Part shown: one piece after another, positions 10,500-24,607 of the stretch
Numbering within the stretch: the first letter of the stretch is position 1
How the letters are laid out: every line of letters starts with the position of its first letter
Source of the DNA: Aplysia californica
Lineage: Eukaryota; Mollusca; Gastropoda; Aplysiida; Aplysiidae
DNA length: 64,000 bases
Reading direction: 5' to 3'
Assembly (NCBI RefSeq): GCF_000002075.1
Contig: NW_004797572.1
Span: 421,828-485,827, forward strand
Made by a program: the position numbers and the translations under genes
Notes under the pieces: model-generated
What the model was told of the DNA's origin: nothing
What the model saw: the letters and a program-made list of their open reading frames with translations, nothing else
Databases searched by the model: none

Positions 10500-13400
10500 A
10501 TGTCTCGAGCTCAAGCAGAAAGTGTCATTAAAAACATCATCAGGGAAATTGCTCAGGAATGTGCTGGAAAAGGTCAAGCTGTGTCAGAGACACTGGTGGC
10601 TTTCATGGTTTGTAAACTGGAAACTATTTGTGTGTCATTGTGGTACAATCAGGTGCTCGTCTAAATAATTAAATCAAAGTAGCCAACATTTTTGGCCTGT
10701 TTTTTTTTTCTAAATTCTTTTTGGGATATTTAGTGGCTCAACACCATTTTTGTCCATATAAAAACATGTACATTTTTATGTGAATTTTGCAGAAATATGG
10801 TATTCAAATCCCCCCATCCCCCCCCCCCCCCCCCCAAGTAAATTTGCTGTTTTCAAGGACCCTGCTCAAGCTTTGGAAGTCGCCAAACTTTGATGGCCAT
10901 ATTTTTCGCTTATAATGTTACCTCTGAAGCAAGACGACCCCCATCTCCTTCAAATGAAAATAAGTTGACTTCTTTTCTGTATAGATGGGGGGGGGGGGGG
11001 GGGTGGCATTAGCAAGACAAAAGAATGAGCTTAAAGACTGTACCAATAACTCCATATATATGTGCCCCAAAACTGACGAGCACATGATTCCAGCGTATCA
11101 TGGCACATTCTTCTTATTAATTTGCTACCTCAAATTAAACAGTATTTTTTTATATGTTGCAATACAATCATGTGCTACAAATAGATGACGTTTTCAAGGT
11201 TCACTCTTGTGTCTTTCGGCAATTGAAACAAGAAAATCTTCACCTGATGTGATTCGTATTTTATCGTGTTGTGTCTATCTGTATATATGCACTCCAGGTC
11301 AATTGAATAGCTGTCTTAGGTCAGTCTTGAGTTTGATCTAGTTAATAATATTAAATTACATCCTTGGACCTTTTTCCTCCATGAAAGTTTACATCTAAGC
11401 CCAAATTTAATTCATTGTCCAAACTTTTACATCAGTTTTGTCAAAACGAAGTACGTTTTACTTAGACTGTAGACTTTCTACTATTATTTACGTCTAAAAA
11501 TTACACTTCTGCACCAAAGTCATTCTTATACAAGCAATGCTGGAATGTATAATATGTGCCCTATGATATATATTTTATATATTATGTATAACATATGCGT
11601 ATGTATTATGTTAAATGCAGTTACTAGCACGATAAAACTCTTACCATACGATGTATAATATATATTATGTATTGATATACTTTCATTTTGATAGACGAGA
11701 AACTTTTTTTGTTTCCTTATATTCATCACAGTTAATGTGAAAAATGAGCAACATACTAAATCATTTCTTGAACTTTTTTGTATACTCTATAGAGAGCTTT
11801 CTTTTCCTCTGCTAAATCAATTTTGTTTTTAAAATCTAGGTGAAAGCTGTTGTCCTGGACCCTTCAAACGAGTTCAATGTTGATCGCACGTTAACAAAGG
11901 ATGATGTTCAGAAACTCATTAGAGTAAGTATTTACCCTTACATCCTCAGACACCATATAGGATGTACAGTCGAACCTGCCATGGGCCACCTGTGTGACAC
12001 GGCCACCTGTACAAATGGCCACTTTCCATTTCTCTCCTTGTGTTTTTTCTATGTAATTTGATTGTGTAAAACGGTCACCTGTCCAACGCGGCCGCAGCCA
12101 CCTTATTTTATCAACCCACGATCAAATTTACCTGCTTCAGACAGTCAAGTGTGGTCATGCTTCGCCCAATGCTTTGTCATAAATTCTTAATAGGACCCTG
12201 GCGCTGTGGACTAGCCGTCATAGTCCCTTCACCTGTCGTTATTGTTTATCCCTCCAATGAATGTTTACCCAAATTGACCAATGGGTAACAATAAATTTTC
12301 AGTCGCTGGTGAGGGAAGAGTGTGATCAGTCATAACCTATAAGCCCCACCCACAACTCATACACAAATCGAATGTGAGATTACTGGTCACTGTTTTGTTT
12401 GCCTAATATGTAAGAAAGTAACAATGGACGTAAACGGGAACTTGTAATAGAAGCATCACTCATTCTCCGAGTGGTGGCGACCTAGTGTTTTTTACCAGGG
12501 CACTCAGTCTTCATTGTCTTACATTTTACTTTTACCTTTGCAAAAAATCAGTAACAAAAAAAGCTAACCACAAAAACAAACCAACAACAACTACAACACC
12601 CTCAACCCCCCCCTCCCCCCCCCTCCCAACCCCCTCCCCCACATTATTATTACAATTTTTGAGGGAATTCTGTCTTTCATTTGTTTGCATTTAGACGAAA
12701 CATTGTTCATCAAAATTATTTCAAATTTTTTAACATTTTTCTTTACCCTGTACAAATAATATGACTGCTTCAGCAGTTAGCTTATAACTTTGAAAAGAGT
12801 TACTGTAGGCCTATAGGTTACACATTCTAGAAGCAGTCTTTGTAGATTTATTGGTTTCAATAATATGGTTTCGATCACAAAGGTGGTGGTTATTATCTTT
12901 GATGGTGTGTTTCTGTTTTTCTTGTTTTCTTGGGGATATAGCTCTGTGTGGATCGTCTCATGGACTCTCGGTCACCAGCCTTGGACACGGTCAAAATGCA
13001 AGTGTATTTTGATATGAACTACACGACTCGAGGTGAGGAACCTGCTCCTATGTGAAGTCTATTTTTCTGATCACTAACGTGCAGTCAGTATCATTTGATT
13101 AGAACAAAGGATACCCTCTTTCATAGAAAAAGGATTATTAGATATCATGCTAGTATAGCAATAACAAATGTGAGGCATCTTAATGAGATCAGGCGCTCGT
13201 CAAAATAATTATATCGAAGAAAGCAGCATTTTTTGTTCCTGTATGCAATTTTGGGGTGAATTTTAATCTTTTGGCTCAGTATCTTTATGTCCATTAAAAA
13301 TACATTAGGCTACTGTGTTGATTTTGCTGGAAAAACGTTGATTAAAGGCACAGAAAATGTAAATTTAGTTTCCAAGGACTCGAAAGCTTTTGAAGTTGCC

Positions 13401-14816
13401 AAACTTTGGCAGCCATTTTCTCACTAATTTTACCTCTGAAACAAGGCAACCCCCACCTCCTTCAATTGCAAATATCTCAAATTCTATTGAAAATAGATCG
13501 GTACTTTTTTTTACCAAAAGCAAGACAAATAAACAAACTTTAAGGTAACAACATTATCTCCATATGCCAAAAAATTGACGAGTGCCTGATTTCACCTCGT
13601 CGTGACACAAATGTTCTTAGCCTGGTGTGGTACCTGCTTACAGCAAAGAGGTATTGCAATATGAGGAAAATAAGAGAAAAATATTATTTCTCCTCTGGCG
13701 ACGATAAGCATTTTAAGACAGTTTATAGCATTGTAGACCCATGTATTGTCTTTGGTTTTTAATATCATCCCAAAAATTATAGATTGTGGAATGAAAAAGA
13801 CAGTAAATAAGAGGCACAATCTTTGCTGGTTTAAGGGATAAAAATTACCACCTTTTTGAAACCATGTTGCAGTCTTTTAAAATTTATGATCAATATTTCA
13901 CCGGGGGAATAAACTGGGATGGCTTCACAACCTCGATTTCTGATTCTAGCCAAATTCTTTTTCAGCTGACTTCCTTGATGAGCATCGTCGAGTGCTTGAG
14001 TCTCGTCTACTGCCTGTTATCAGAGAAATCACTGACAGCAGGGCACGGACCCGTGAAGAGCTTGAAAGCCTCTACCGCAAAATTGTGTCTGCTGTGTTGT
14101 TGCGATCTGGATTAGGCAGTCCGACTGATATAGCTGTTGTTCGGGAGGCAACAGGTATTGTAATTATTTTTATCTATGTATGTGGTCAACTTTGAAAATT
14201 ATCAATTACGGTCACTACACTTGCACAGTAATTTGGATAAGTTTGGGTTAATTATGCAGTTTTTTTAGATTTTTGTTTCAAACATATTCATCTACTAATT
14301 CTGTATGCTGTCTTCCATTTTCAGTCACAAAGTGTTCATTGCCACATAAATATACAGGAATTAAATGAAAGTACAACTATATTTTTTAAAATTTAATAAA
14401 AGACTATGTTTGTTGACTCCCAGCTGCCCTGCAGTCTGTGTTCCCCCAAACTGAGCTTGGAACCTTCATGACTCTGACAAAGCGAGAGAAAGAGAGACAG
14501 CTGACTGAGCTCACAATGATTGTCACTGGAATTCGACTCTTCAACAAGGAATGTGGCAAAGGAGGAGAAGGCATTGATGATTGTGAGTATAATTTTTTGG
14601 TCTGATACACCTGCTTATATTGCCATAGAACATTTTAACTCCTCAAAGTGTCTTGACTTTTAAATGGCCATGATGTTTTTTAATATTCGAAAAGTTTTCC
14701 CGACTGCAGAGAAGGTACTGTACATTCTAGTCTTCATATATCACTCTCTGCACACCCATAAGCACATGCAATTGTGTTGATGAGAGAAAATAACACCTAC
14801 ATTTTAAAAAAACAAC

Positions 14817-14906
<90 letters not shown>

Positions 14907-17900
14907 ACACAAACACGCACACACACACACAAACACACACAAACAAATACATACTCTCACTTGTACTAACAAGCCATGCGAACAAATTAATGTGCATGCT
15001 TATTCACCCCTCATGGCATCACTTTTCAATCGATTCTGCAACTAAAATTCCATTTCTGGTGTGCCATCGTAAAGTAAATTTGCACACTAGCATACATACA
15101 TGTACTACCCACATTTGGGTATAAACACTCACATCGAAGCATATATACACTATGGTGTTATTTTCTCCAGTGCCTGCCATTTTGAATGAGGCTATCCCAG
15201 CAACAACCCAGAGTGTGGATGGAGAAATTCAAGGCACACTGCAGAGTGCTTACAAGTACACCGCTCTCATCGAAGAAATGCATAAAGGCCAACCGAAGGA
15301 GGGACCCTCCATTCAGCTCCTAAAGGAAGCCCTTATCAACACTAGACAGCATGAGACTTTCTTAAGAATCATTCTGGTGGGTAATCTTTTTATTCAGTAA
15401 TTTTCTATAACTGTTTGAATTATTAGATCTATTCTGACCGTGATGAAATATTTAACCTTTTAATTTAAGTTGAAAAATGTTATCAGTGCTTAAATGAGAG
15501 GCTAGAATTCTTATTGTACCTTATATCAACCATACTGTTTTAGTCAACAAATTTTGTACTAATTATTGTCTCCTATTTATGCAATGTTGGTGCTATTTTA
15601 TTTTTATGGGTAATGTGTTCACGTGATTCGATATTTAGGTATTTAGTTGTTTTTTTTAAGACTAATGTTTCTGTAATGCAGCTACCTCAACTTATATATT
15701 TTGACTTCTCAGAATGATGTCATCAGCTGTGCCCATCAAGTTGGCCATTTGCAAGGACAGCTTGCAATCAGGATGAAACAGCTTCAAGCAACTGTACAAT
15801 CGAAGACAGCAGTGCCTACAGCTCAAGTTTATGTAAGTGACTTCTACTGAGCACTTTTTTAACAATTTATCTCTTCTAGAGCATGCTTTGTGGCATCAAT
15901 GAACACTGAACTGCACTTAAAAAGGAGAAGAGAATGAATTGATGGGCAATAGAAAAAACCGGCAAAACTGTTCAAACGCTCTTGAGAGCCATGGTCAGGT
16001 TCTTATCACCTGCTTGTTGTCCCATCATGTCCCACGAAGGACCCCATTACATCCCACATAAAGAGTTTCTGAACAACATAACCAGATATAGAAACACATT
16101 GCCCACTGAAACTGTACATTGCCTCCTCTACATTTGCACAACTTGAATGATCTACAGGCAAGCCATGTACTACACCAATGTTTAAACTGCAGTCTTTTTT
16201 TTTTGTTTAAGATGAGCTTTCAGATACTGCGCTAATTATTGCATATCAGTTTTCAAAGTTGGAGGTATTAGAAAATCTTTTTTACCCTGTTTTCACAGCC
16301 TCAGTTTATCCACCTAGCTCAGCTGTGGAGCAGCTTCCAGGATGAGATGGTTTTGCTCAGTGTCCTCAGCAACATCTTGGCCAGTCTGGAGCCATTCACC
16401 AGGGTAAACTTTTGTCACTTTACTGTATACTTCTATTCCCTTTTCACTGCGTACAAACACCGCTCTTTTAGTTGGCTCGGCGATGGAGTGACCGGGTCAC
16501 GGCGGGCCGGTCACCCAGAGGTCACTAACCCGACCTCCCGCTACCTGAGTCGGTAGCCTGTGAAATGAATTTTTCAACACATGTTTTATCGTCTTACACA
16601 AACAAAAAATATCATACATGAATACAAGTTTGTTCTTTAGAGAAAGCAACTTAACTTCTTTATTGGTACGAAATAGCAATACCATGGCTGCTCACGTTAT
16701 GGAGTTATATGCTCTTAAAATGTATGTCTATTTATAGTTAGTCAAAACAACAAACACATATTGAGTGGCTAATAACTTATCAGCCTAACGATAAATATTC
16801 ACAAAACTGCCACGTAAGACAGGAAAATGTGTTTAGAAATTAACTCCCTCAAAATTTTGTTTCCAGCACGAACATGGAACTTGTCATGAGCATGATAGCC
16901 AAAACACATCCCTGCATTCATGACTTTTTGTATCCAATGAAATGTGTATCCTCCTGAATAATGATATACTGACGTATCTTCAATATACAGCACCGATTTC
17001 TTTTCACAAAATGAACATGTACGGAATAAAAGTATAAATTTATACAATTTTTCTTTCTAAACATATCCAGCAGCACGCAATGAGGGAGCTATTTGCAGGA
17101 GATGCGACACAAAAATAAAACACATTATGTCTATCTGGTTTGGGATCCTCCGTACTCTGGCTTCCAGTTTTGAGATCGCTTGGTGGCTGCTTTCTGTGTC
17201 CTGTTCTCCTAAAAGCCCAAGAGCAAACATGTGTTGTTGTATGTGTGGAATACAGTGTTGCTATGATATGTGTTGCTTTGGGATAACTTTGTGGGGAAAT
17301 AGCGTCTGAATGCAGCCATGTAATTGTCGATTACTACAGAGATTTCTGGAAGTGAAAATTGTTTGACTGGTTTGAGATTTGATATTGCAGCGTGAACATG
17401 GCTAAATCTTTCATTGAGAAGATTGAATATTGCTTCCTGTCCACGTGCTTCCTCATTTTTTTGCAGTTCGGGGGAGTATTTTCTTGTTTGTGTATAAATT
17501 GTGTTTGTTAGTTCCTTGCATACTTGGGGATGGAGGGAGGTATGCTTGGGGTGTTTTGCGATGTTTGCTTGAAATGGGTCTTTGTATGCAGCCACCCTAG
17601 CGGTGCCGACAAAACGAAGAAGGAATTCACGGTTATGCTATTGTCAAACGCACATCACATGTTCCTACTGGTGTTAGAGCTTGTTTGCGGCCTGAATTGA
17701 CGTGACGTAACACCATATTTCCTTTTGATAGTTGAAATCGCGGTAAAACACTTGACACAAATGTTAGCGGAATACGGCTGTTCATCTTCGTCCCTCACAT
17801 CAATCCCATAAACCCTAGAGAATATCTCCTGCCATTGTCTTACATAATCGGGGCTTTCTGTACTTTTTTTGTTTGACAGTTAAGTTTAAATGCCAACACA

Positions 17901-18583
17901 CCCGACAAAGTTCATTCAGAGACTCTATGCCTCTCATATGTGTGACCCATTGCAGTTTAACAATTTTTACTTCGGAACACAATTCACTAACTGATTGCCA
18001 GTCACTGCAAAGTGCTGGAAAAACAAAATTCACATCATTAGAAAATATGATTTGATGGCTATCACACCGCGCAAACAGAAATAAACACCAACGTTTCATT
18101 TTCAAATGATTTGTAATTAAATTTGAAGAGATCACATTATTAACGGCACTTCCAATCACTTAACACTCACAATTTAAAACTGTTATTATTCCCAAACGAA
18201 TCAATGAAAACTGTTGAAACTTTCACAACATACCAAGAAGACGTAGACGAAGCGAAATTGGTGAAGAAGTAGATCCTAGGGGTAAAGTGAGCATCATTTT
18301 ACGGCTCATGAAATTAGGGGAAGAAACGCGTTCTGATAAGGACAAGATAGGACAGCGCTGTGCACGAGTTGACCCCGGTCAATCACCGACTTGACGCGTG
18401 AAATTGCAGGTCACCTGCTGGTGATTTATGGCCTACCGCGGGGGGCCCGGACTAACTAAAAGATCGCTGAGACGGAATTTCGGACGCCGTGTTTTCTTTT
18501 CTCTGCCTCCCTGTCTCTCTTTCTCTCTCACTTTCTCTATTTCCCTGTGCTTCTGTCATTGTCTCTCTCTCTTTCAATCTGTC

Positions 18584-18622
<39 letters not shown>

Positions 18623-18623
18623 G

Positions 18624-18696
<73 letters not shown>

Positions 18697-18789
18697 GATC
18701 TCTCTATTTTCTTTCTCTCTCTCACTCTCTCTCTTTCTCACTCTCTCTCTCTTTCTCTCTCTCTCTCTTCCTCCACTTCATTTCCCCTC

Positions 18790-18855
<66 letters not shown>

Positions 18856-21800
18856 TTTGTCTATCCATGTATCTGCCCGTCCTTTCGTCCGTCTGTCTGT
18901 CTGTTAGTCTTTTCCTTTTAGTCTCTTTTACTTTTTATTAATTTCTCTGGGGCTTTTTTTTCTATTGTCGAAATAATATGAATTTTATCTAATGTAGCAT
19001 TACATTTCAACAAAAATAAAGGCATGACACCTTTTGTGCTCTAATGATTATGATATCCATCTGTCTGAGTCCTTTACTTGCAAGGCTGTCTCTCTTAATT
19101 CATTCATACTAAGTCCAATGTGAACACAAAATTTGATTATTTCAGATTGATTTTGAACTTTGAAATTCAGACTCTCTTTTTTAATGGACTTCATTTGATA
19201 CATTATATGATCTTTTCTAACTTCCCTTTTTTACCAATGTTCCCATTAGCATACCATTTGGGATAGAAAATAAATTGCTTGCTATTTCACAAAAACAAAG
19301 AGCTGCACAGTGATAATGTCACAACATGAAACTTGTTTTAACTGATTCTGTGTGATTTATTTTTTGTATCTGTTTTTGTCTACTTATATATATATATATA
19401 CCAATATTTCTCTCTGCCTATCTTCTGGGATTTAAAAAAAATATGTTGTCTGCATTTCAGGGGCACAGAGAACTCTTCAGTGATGATGTTCTTGTTCCCT
19501 ACCTAGAAGGTTTGTCAGTGAAGACAGATAAAGAGCGAATTGAAGAAGTAAGCTCTTTACATTTCTAATGGAAAGAAACACTCATTGTGTTGAATAGTAT
19601 TTCTGGTTTACTCATGATCACTTAAAGTAATGTGTGGGGGGGAAGGGATCAGAGTCCCCAAACAGCATGCATCTTTACTTACTTACTTACTACCCATTAC
19701 GCCATCTGGCGTTTAGGGCAGCAACAAAGGATCTCCAGCTCTGTCTGTTTTGGGCCATCTTGGTCAGCATTCCCCTCGAATGATTCCAGGATTTCATTTC
19801 AGACTCTACTGTGCGTCTCCAGGTCACTTTGGGTCTGCCCCTTTTGCGACGTCCTTCGGGTGTCCAGTGGAGGGCTGTCTTCCCAATTGAGTCTGGTTCT
19901 CTACTCAGAACATGTCCTATCCATCTCCATCTCTTCCTTTTTATTATGGTGGTCATGTCCTCTTGTCTACATTTACGTAACAGATCTGCGTTGGAAATCT
20001 TGTCGAGCCCGAAGATTCTGAGGATTTGGCGTAAGCTGGTTGTATGAAAGGAAGATAGCTTGGCCCGGTCATGATCAGAGCATGCATCTTTACATCAAAT
20101 ATAAAATCATGTTGAGATTGTTGAGATTTGTTTTTTTCAAGCCTTCAAAGTTATTGTACTTCGAGCGCAGGCTGGGGGCTACAAGTCATCTGCAGTCACA
20201 AGGATCACAAAATCCCCAACTGATTTAGTACTACTAGTAAGCCACAACCTTTCTCTCATAAAGGTGGCATTTTCTGTGTCTTCTGTCTGGCTCTTTTTCA
20301 TGCTGAGCTATCTACAGAGCGAAAACTCAACCTTACCCTAGAGCCCTCAGCATCTCCCTGCTTTTAGATCAAAGCTTTTTGTTATAGTAGGGCTTTAGAC
20401 TCATGGAGCGAAAGAAAACAATTGAAGCTTTGTTCAGTAAAGTAGCAGTAAAGAAATTATTTTATAAAACAAGCTTGAACATCAGTCAAAGAAAATTTCG
20501 TTATTCCTTCATTGTAAAAATCAAGTTTAACCTGCTTTGAATTACAGTCATATTCACTGAAAGTTTAAATCCTCAAGTTAAGGTACTGTTTGTTCTTCAC
20601 GTTTGAAGAGCCAAGATGCCAAATCTGATTTATATTAACTGACCTGAACTTTCCAAACATTTTCACTTTAGACATCATGCACTAATACCAAAAAAAATAG
20701 ACACTGCTGATTTGTCTGCACAGTATGTCTGTTCATTGGAGTATAGTGTGCATGTTTACAAAGAACTTGCAGAAAAGTGAAACTTTGTCCTGAATATGCA
20801 GTAAATGATATAAAGCTATCATTGTTATTGAAATGGCATCCTCATGTAAACATCACAGATAAAACGCAAGAATCATCCATGTTGTGTTTATATTTCCTTT
20901 TCCACAGACATCTTCACAGAGGGTGAACACCAAAGACTACCAAGTGGAAGGTCACGACTGGCTCTTCTTAGATACCACAAAGAATTTTGCAAAGCTTCGC
21001 CTCCAGTACAGGGTGCGTACATAAAATTCTAAAAATCAGATTTTGGATTATTTCAGTAGGTCCTACATAAATTATTTCTGTGGGATAATTGTTGTCATTA
21101 TTTTCTACAGCTCATAAATGTAGTATTTATAAGCATTTTGGGGAATATATGATTCAACATAAACGAAATCTGCCGGACCACTGGATTTTCTTTGGTTTAG
21201 TTTTGTTTTCAGTTTAGAAAGGGTTGCTCAGATAGCAATGATTGTTGATAGCACAGAGTTGGGAAATCCATGCTTGCTATAAATTTTACTTTTTGAAATT
21301 TTTTTCCTTATCCACCTCTCTCAGTAATTGTAGTTTGAGTTGCAGGCTGTAGGCCAACGTATTGTGCCCTCTTAATCTGCTGAACTGTTACACAGGACTG
21401 ATGAGAGAGTAGATCAGCACACTGTACTGTGCTCTGCGATAGGCAAGGGAAATGAGAAAGCCCAATGCCGGTGACATCATGAAACACACTACATGCGGTC
21501 ACATGCTCATGTGGAAGGACTTTGTTATCTTACTTTGCAGAGACAATATATTAGATCATGGCCAACTCAAGGTCACGTAGTTGACACACAATCGCCATCC
21601 TTGCTTCGCTAGGCCTATATGCAGTGTATAGATCTATTGTTGTGTATGATAAAAGTCAGCAAACAGGACACCTGCGGTGCCCCTCTCTGGCCCACATTCA
21701 ACAATCGTGGGTTCTCGTATCTCTTTCTCCTGTCTCACTGTCCTGAAGCACATAAGACATGACAATTTGTGTTACTTGAAGGTTGCCAGTGAAGATCTAG

Positions 21801-24572
21801 TCGACCCAACCCTTGAAATTTGGCCACTCTGTAGTTTCTTACAAAGAAAAAAGATCGGGGATTTTATTTTCTTTCACTTTACTGTTCTTTTCTGATTAAC
21901 CATGTTCAGTTTTTTTTAAGCGGCTTTTCTGTATATTTTTATGATTTTGATAATGACAACATATAAGAGAATTATTAGCAATCTAGGTTGTTAATCAAAT
22001 GCTTTAGTATTGTAGGGAATAAATGGGTCTTGGAACAGCTTGCTCTGCTTTTTCTTTTATGGTTCCAACAATAACTGATATTATAGTTCCTGTGGTGTTA
22101 CAGGATTTTCTGCAAAGCCTAATTGGGGAGGTAAAGGGGAATCAATTGGAACCTCCTGTTTTTGTTTTCAGAAAAGGTAGACAGGAGAGTGTTGCTAGTT
22201 TCTTTCAAGAAATCTATTAGTTAGCAGCCCTGCAATCAGTCGGGAGCTTTCAATTTTTAAAAAAAGAAGTAATTCACAATATATGAAAAGGTTTTAGAAG
22301 GAGGATAAGTAGTTTTAGTGCTTAAGTAGAAGGAGGATAAGTAGTTTAATGCAAATTCTACCCGTGCACCAACTGCTTTTTTAATTACTCAAACATTTGT
22401 CTCCTGCAGGGCTACTGTGCTTATTCACTGGGGAAATATGACAGACTGCTCCTTCCTGCCAACCCTGAGATTGGTGTCTTGCGTTTCAGAGAGCACTACT
22501 ATGCCTTTTCATCGAAAGACGCTGCTTATGAATTTGCTCAGAATCCTCAAGAGTAAGATTTCCTCACATAATGAGCATTTAGTTTCTTTTAACATTGCCC
22601 AATACTTAAAGATGTTTGGTTATTAATATAATATTATGTATGCTAAATCAAATACCTTCTGATGCTTTCAACAAAGAGTTAAATTTCAAAGGATCCCTGG
22701 AACTTGAATACAAATTTCGTTATGATAACATCTTATTTAAGATAAACTGTAAGTATCAATGTAAACCGAGTGAAAGGTTTTATTTCGCATAATGAACTAC
22801 ATGGGTTTTTATTATACAGTTACTTGTTTACTTTGTAGTGTATTTAAATAGATGTTGGCTTGCTTGCAGACTTTTACAAACACTTATCCTTAGTGTGTTA
22901 GCAATCAATTTTACTGTAAATAAAGCATTATAGATGTGTATAGGTTCTTGCTTTTGTTATTTATTCCATGGCTTTGGTAATTTTCAGCTTCTTATATATT
23001 GGTTAGAACTTCTTGAGCCTTCAGTTGAATTTTATATGACATGGTCCTGCTGCAGGCTAATAAACAAGCATTTTCCCCTCACTATTGAGAGAAAAGAATC
23101 GACTTCTCCTCTCTTATACCCTAAATGTGCAATTACATATAACTGCTGAATACTTTGGTGTCGAAGCAGTGATGGAATTGTACCTTCCCCCACCCACATT
23201 ATGGTACCTTTTAAAGATTTTAAGGATTAAAGATCATAGGGAAAGGAAGCCCAAAAGAATTATATGAAGATCAGAAGGTAGAAAGGAATGGGAGTGTGAA
23301 ATCTTTCAGGATTCTTTTTTTTTCAAGATGTGTGAAAAACGTGATACTGTCCTTATGTCTAAATGGGTCTTTGTTTTGGATTTCATTTTTGCAGTAGAAA
23401 TGTGAAAAATGATGATATGTATTATTCTTCCACCTGACTTCACTTATTATTAATTCCAGATATATAGCAATGGTGGCTGATGGTGCAAAGAAGAGCCCTG
23501 AACTGATCCAGCTTCTTGAGTTACATACACAGTTTTCTACCATAACACCATACTCACAGGTATTTCAGCAAGCTTTCCCTCTTTTTTCATGAGCTTTCAA
23601 CTTGAGCTATAAAATACAGTGGAGTCCACCTACAACGAGTCCGGAAAAAAAGAGAAGTCGTTATAAAGACACTATTCTAAAACCCTGTTTTTTTTATCTT
23701 CTTTACCTCTATGTAAATAAAATACTGCTATAGCGCTATCAAACAAACACGCGAGTCGTTTATAGCAGAATATTGCTGCTGCTGTGCGCAGTACATGGGC
23801 CAACTATACATAATGTAAAACCTCGCCAGTTGAGAAACTAGTTGGTGATCTAGCGAAACAAAGAATGGGTGAGCCCATGTGTGTCAACAATGAAGGCTGG
23901 AGCGACTGAGTAGGGAGGGTGTGGCATGCGCAGACAAGCAGAACGCATCACGTGATAGGCCAGTGTAAGCCTAGTTCAGATTATCAAGGCCTACGATGCC
24001 TCTCTCTTCTCCGATGCGGGGATGGAGAGGTCACAGCAATGTGATGGATGGAGTGAATGTGTGACGGAATGCACCACAGGGTGTGGTGGGGTGGGGGAAA
24101 ACACAGCAGGTGAGTTAGCCCAGAGCCCTTTCTTTCTGATCGCCAACGCCAAGCTGTCAGTCAACATCGCTAGATCTAGCGCTAGAGAAAGAAACCTGAT
24201 TCGATTTTTGATCAAGTAAAACCTAGAGGTCATGTTGAAACAAAATCATCATCAGGGGAGATAGCAAAAGGAAATAAACAGAACAACAAACTCATAGATT
24301 AGGCCTACTTTACAGTTTCCCTTTAATTTATTACTAGATCCCTTATAGCGAGAATCCTGCTATAGTGGACATTTTTGCTCCGGTCCCCTCGATACCTCTC
24401 GTTATAACAGGATTCCACTGTAATACACACTGGAGATATCTGACTTAAAAACTCATCAGCGTATTGTGTGCACGCACACATATGAACACACACACACACA
24501 CATACACACACACTCACACACACACAGTCACACACGCACATACACATACAGTCACTCACACACACACACAAA

Positions 24573-24607
<35 letters not shown>

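Noticed and set aside
14727-15124. Threonine/histidine and cysteine/valine ORFs
   Set aside because: (CA)n microsatellite read in different frames; only the exon 15171-15376 nearby is real coding sequence.
18428-18921. ORFs of up to 159 codons made of S and L (plus) or R and E (minus)
   Set aside because: They are translations of the (CT)n microsatellite and have no non-repeat content.
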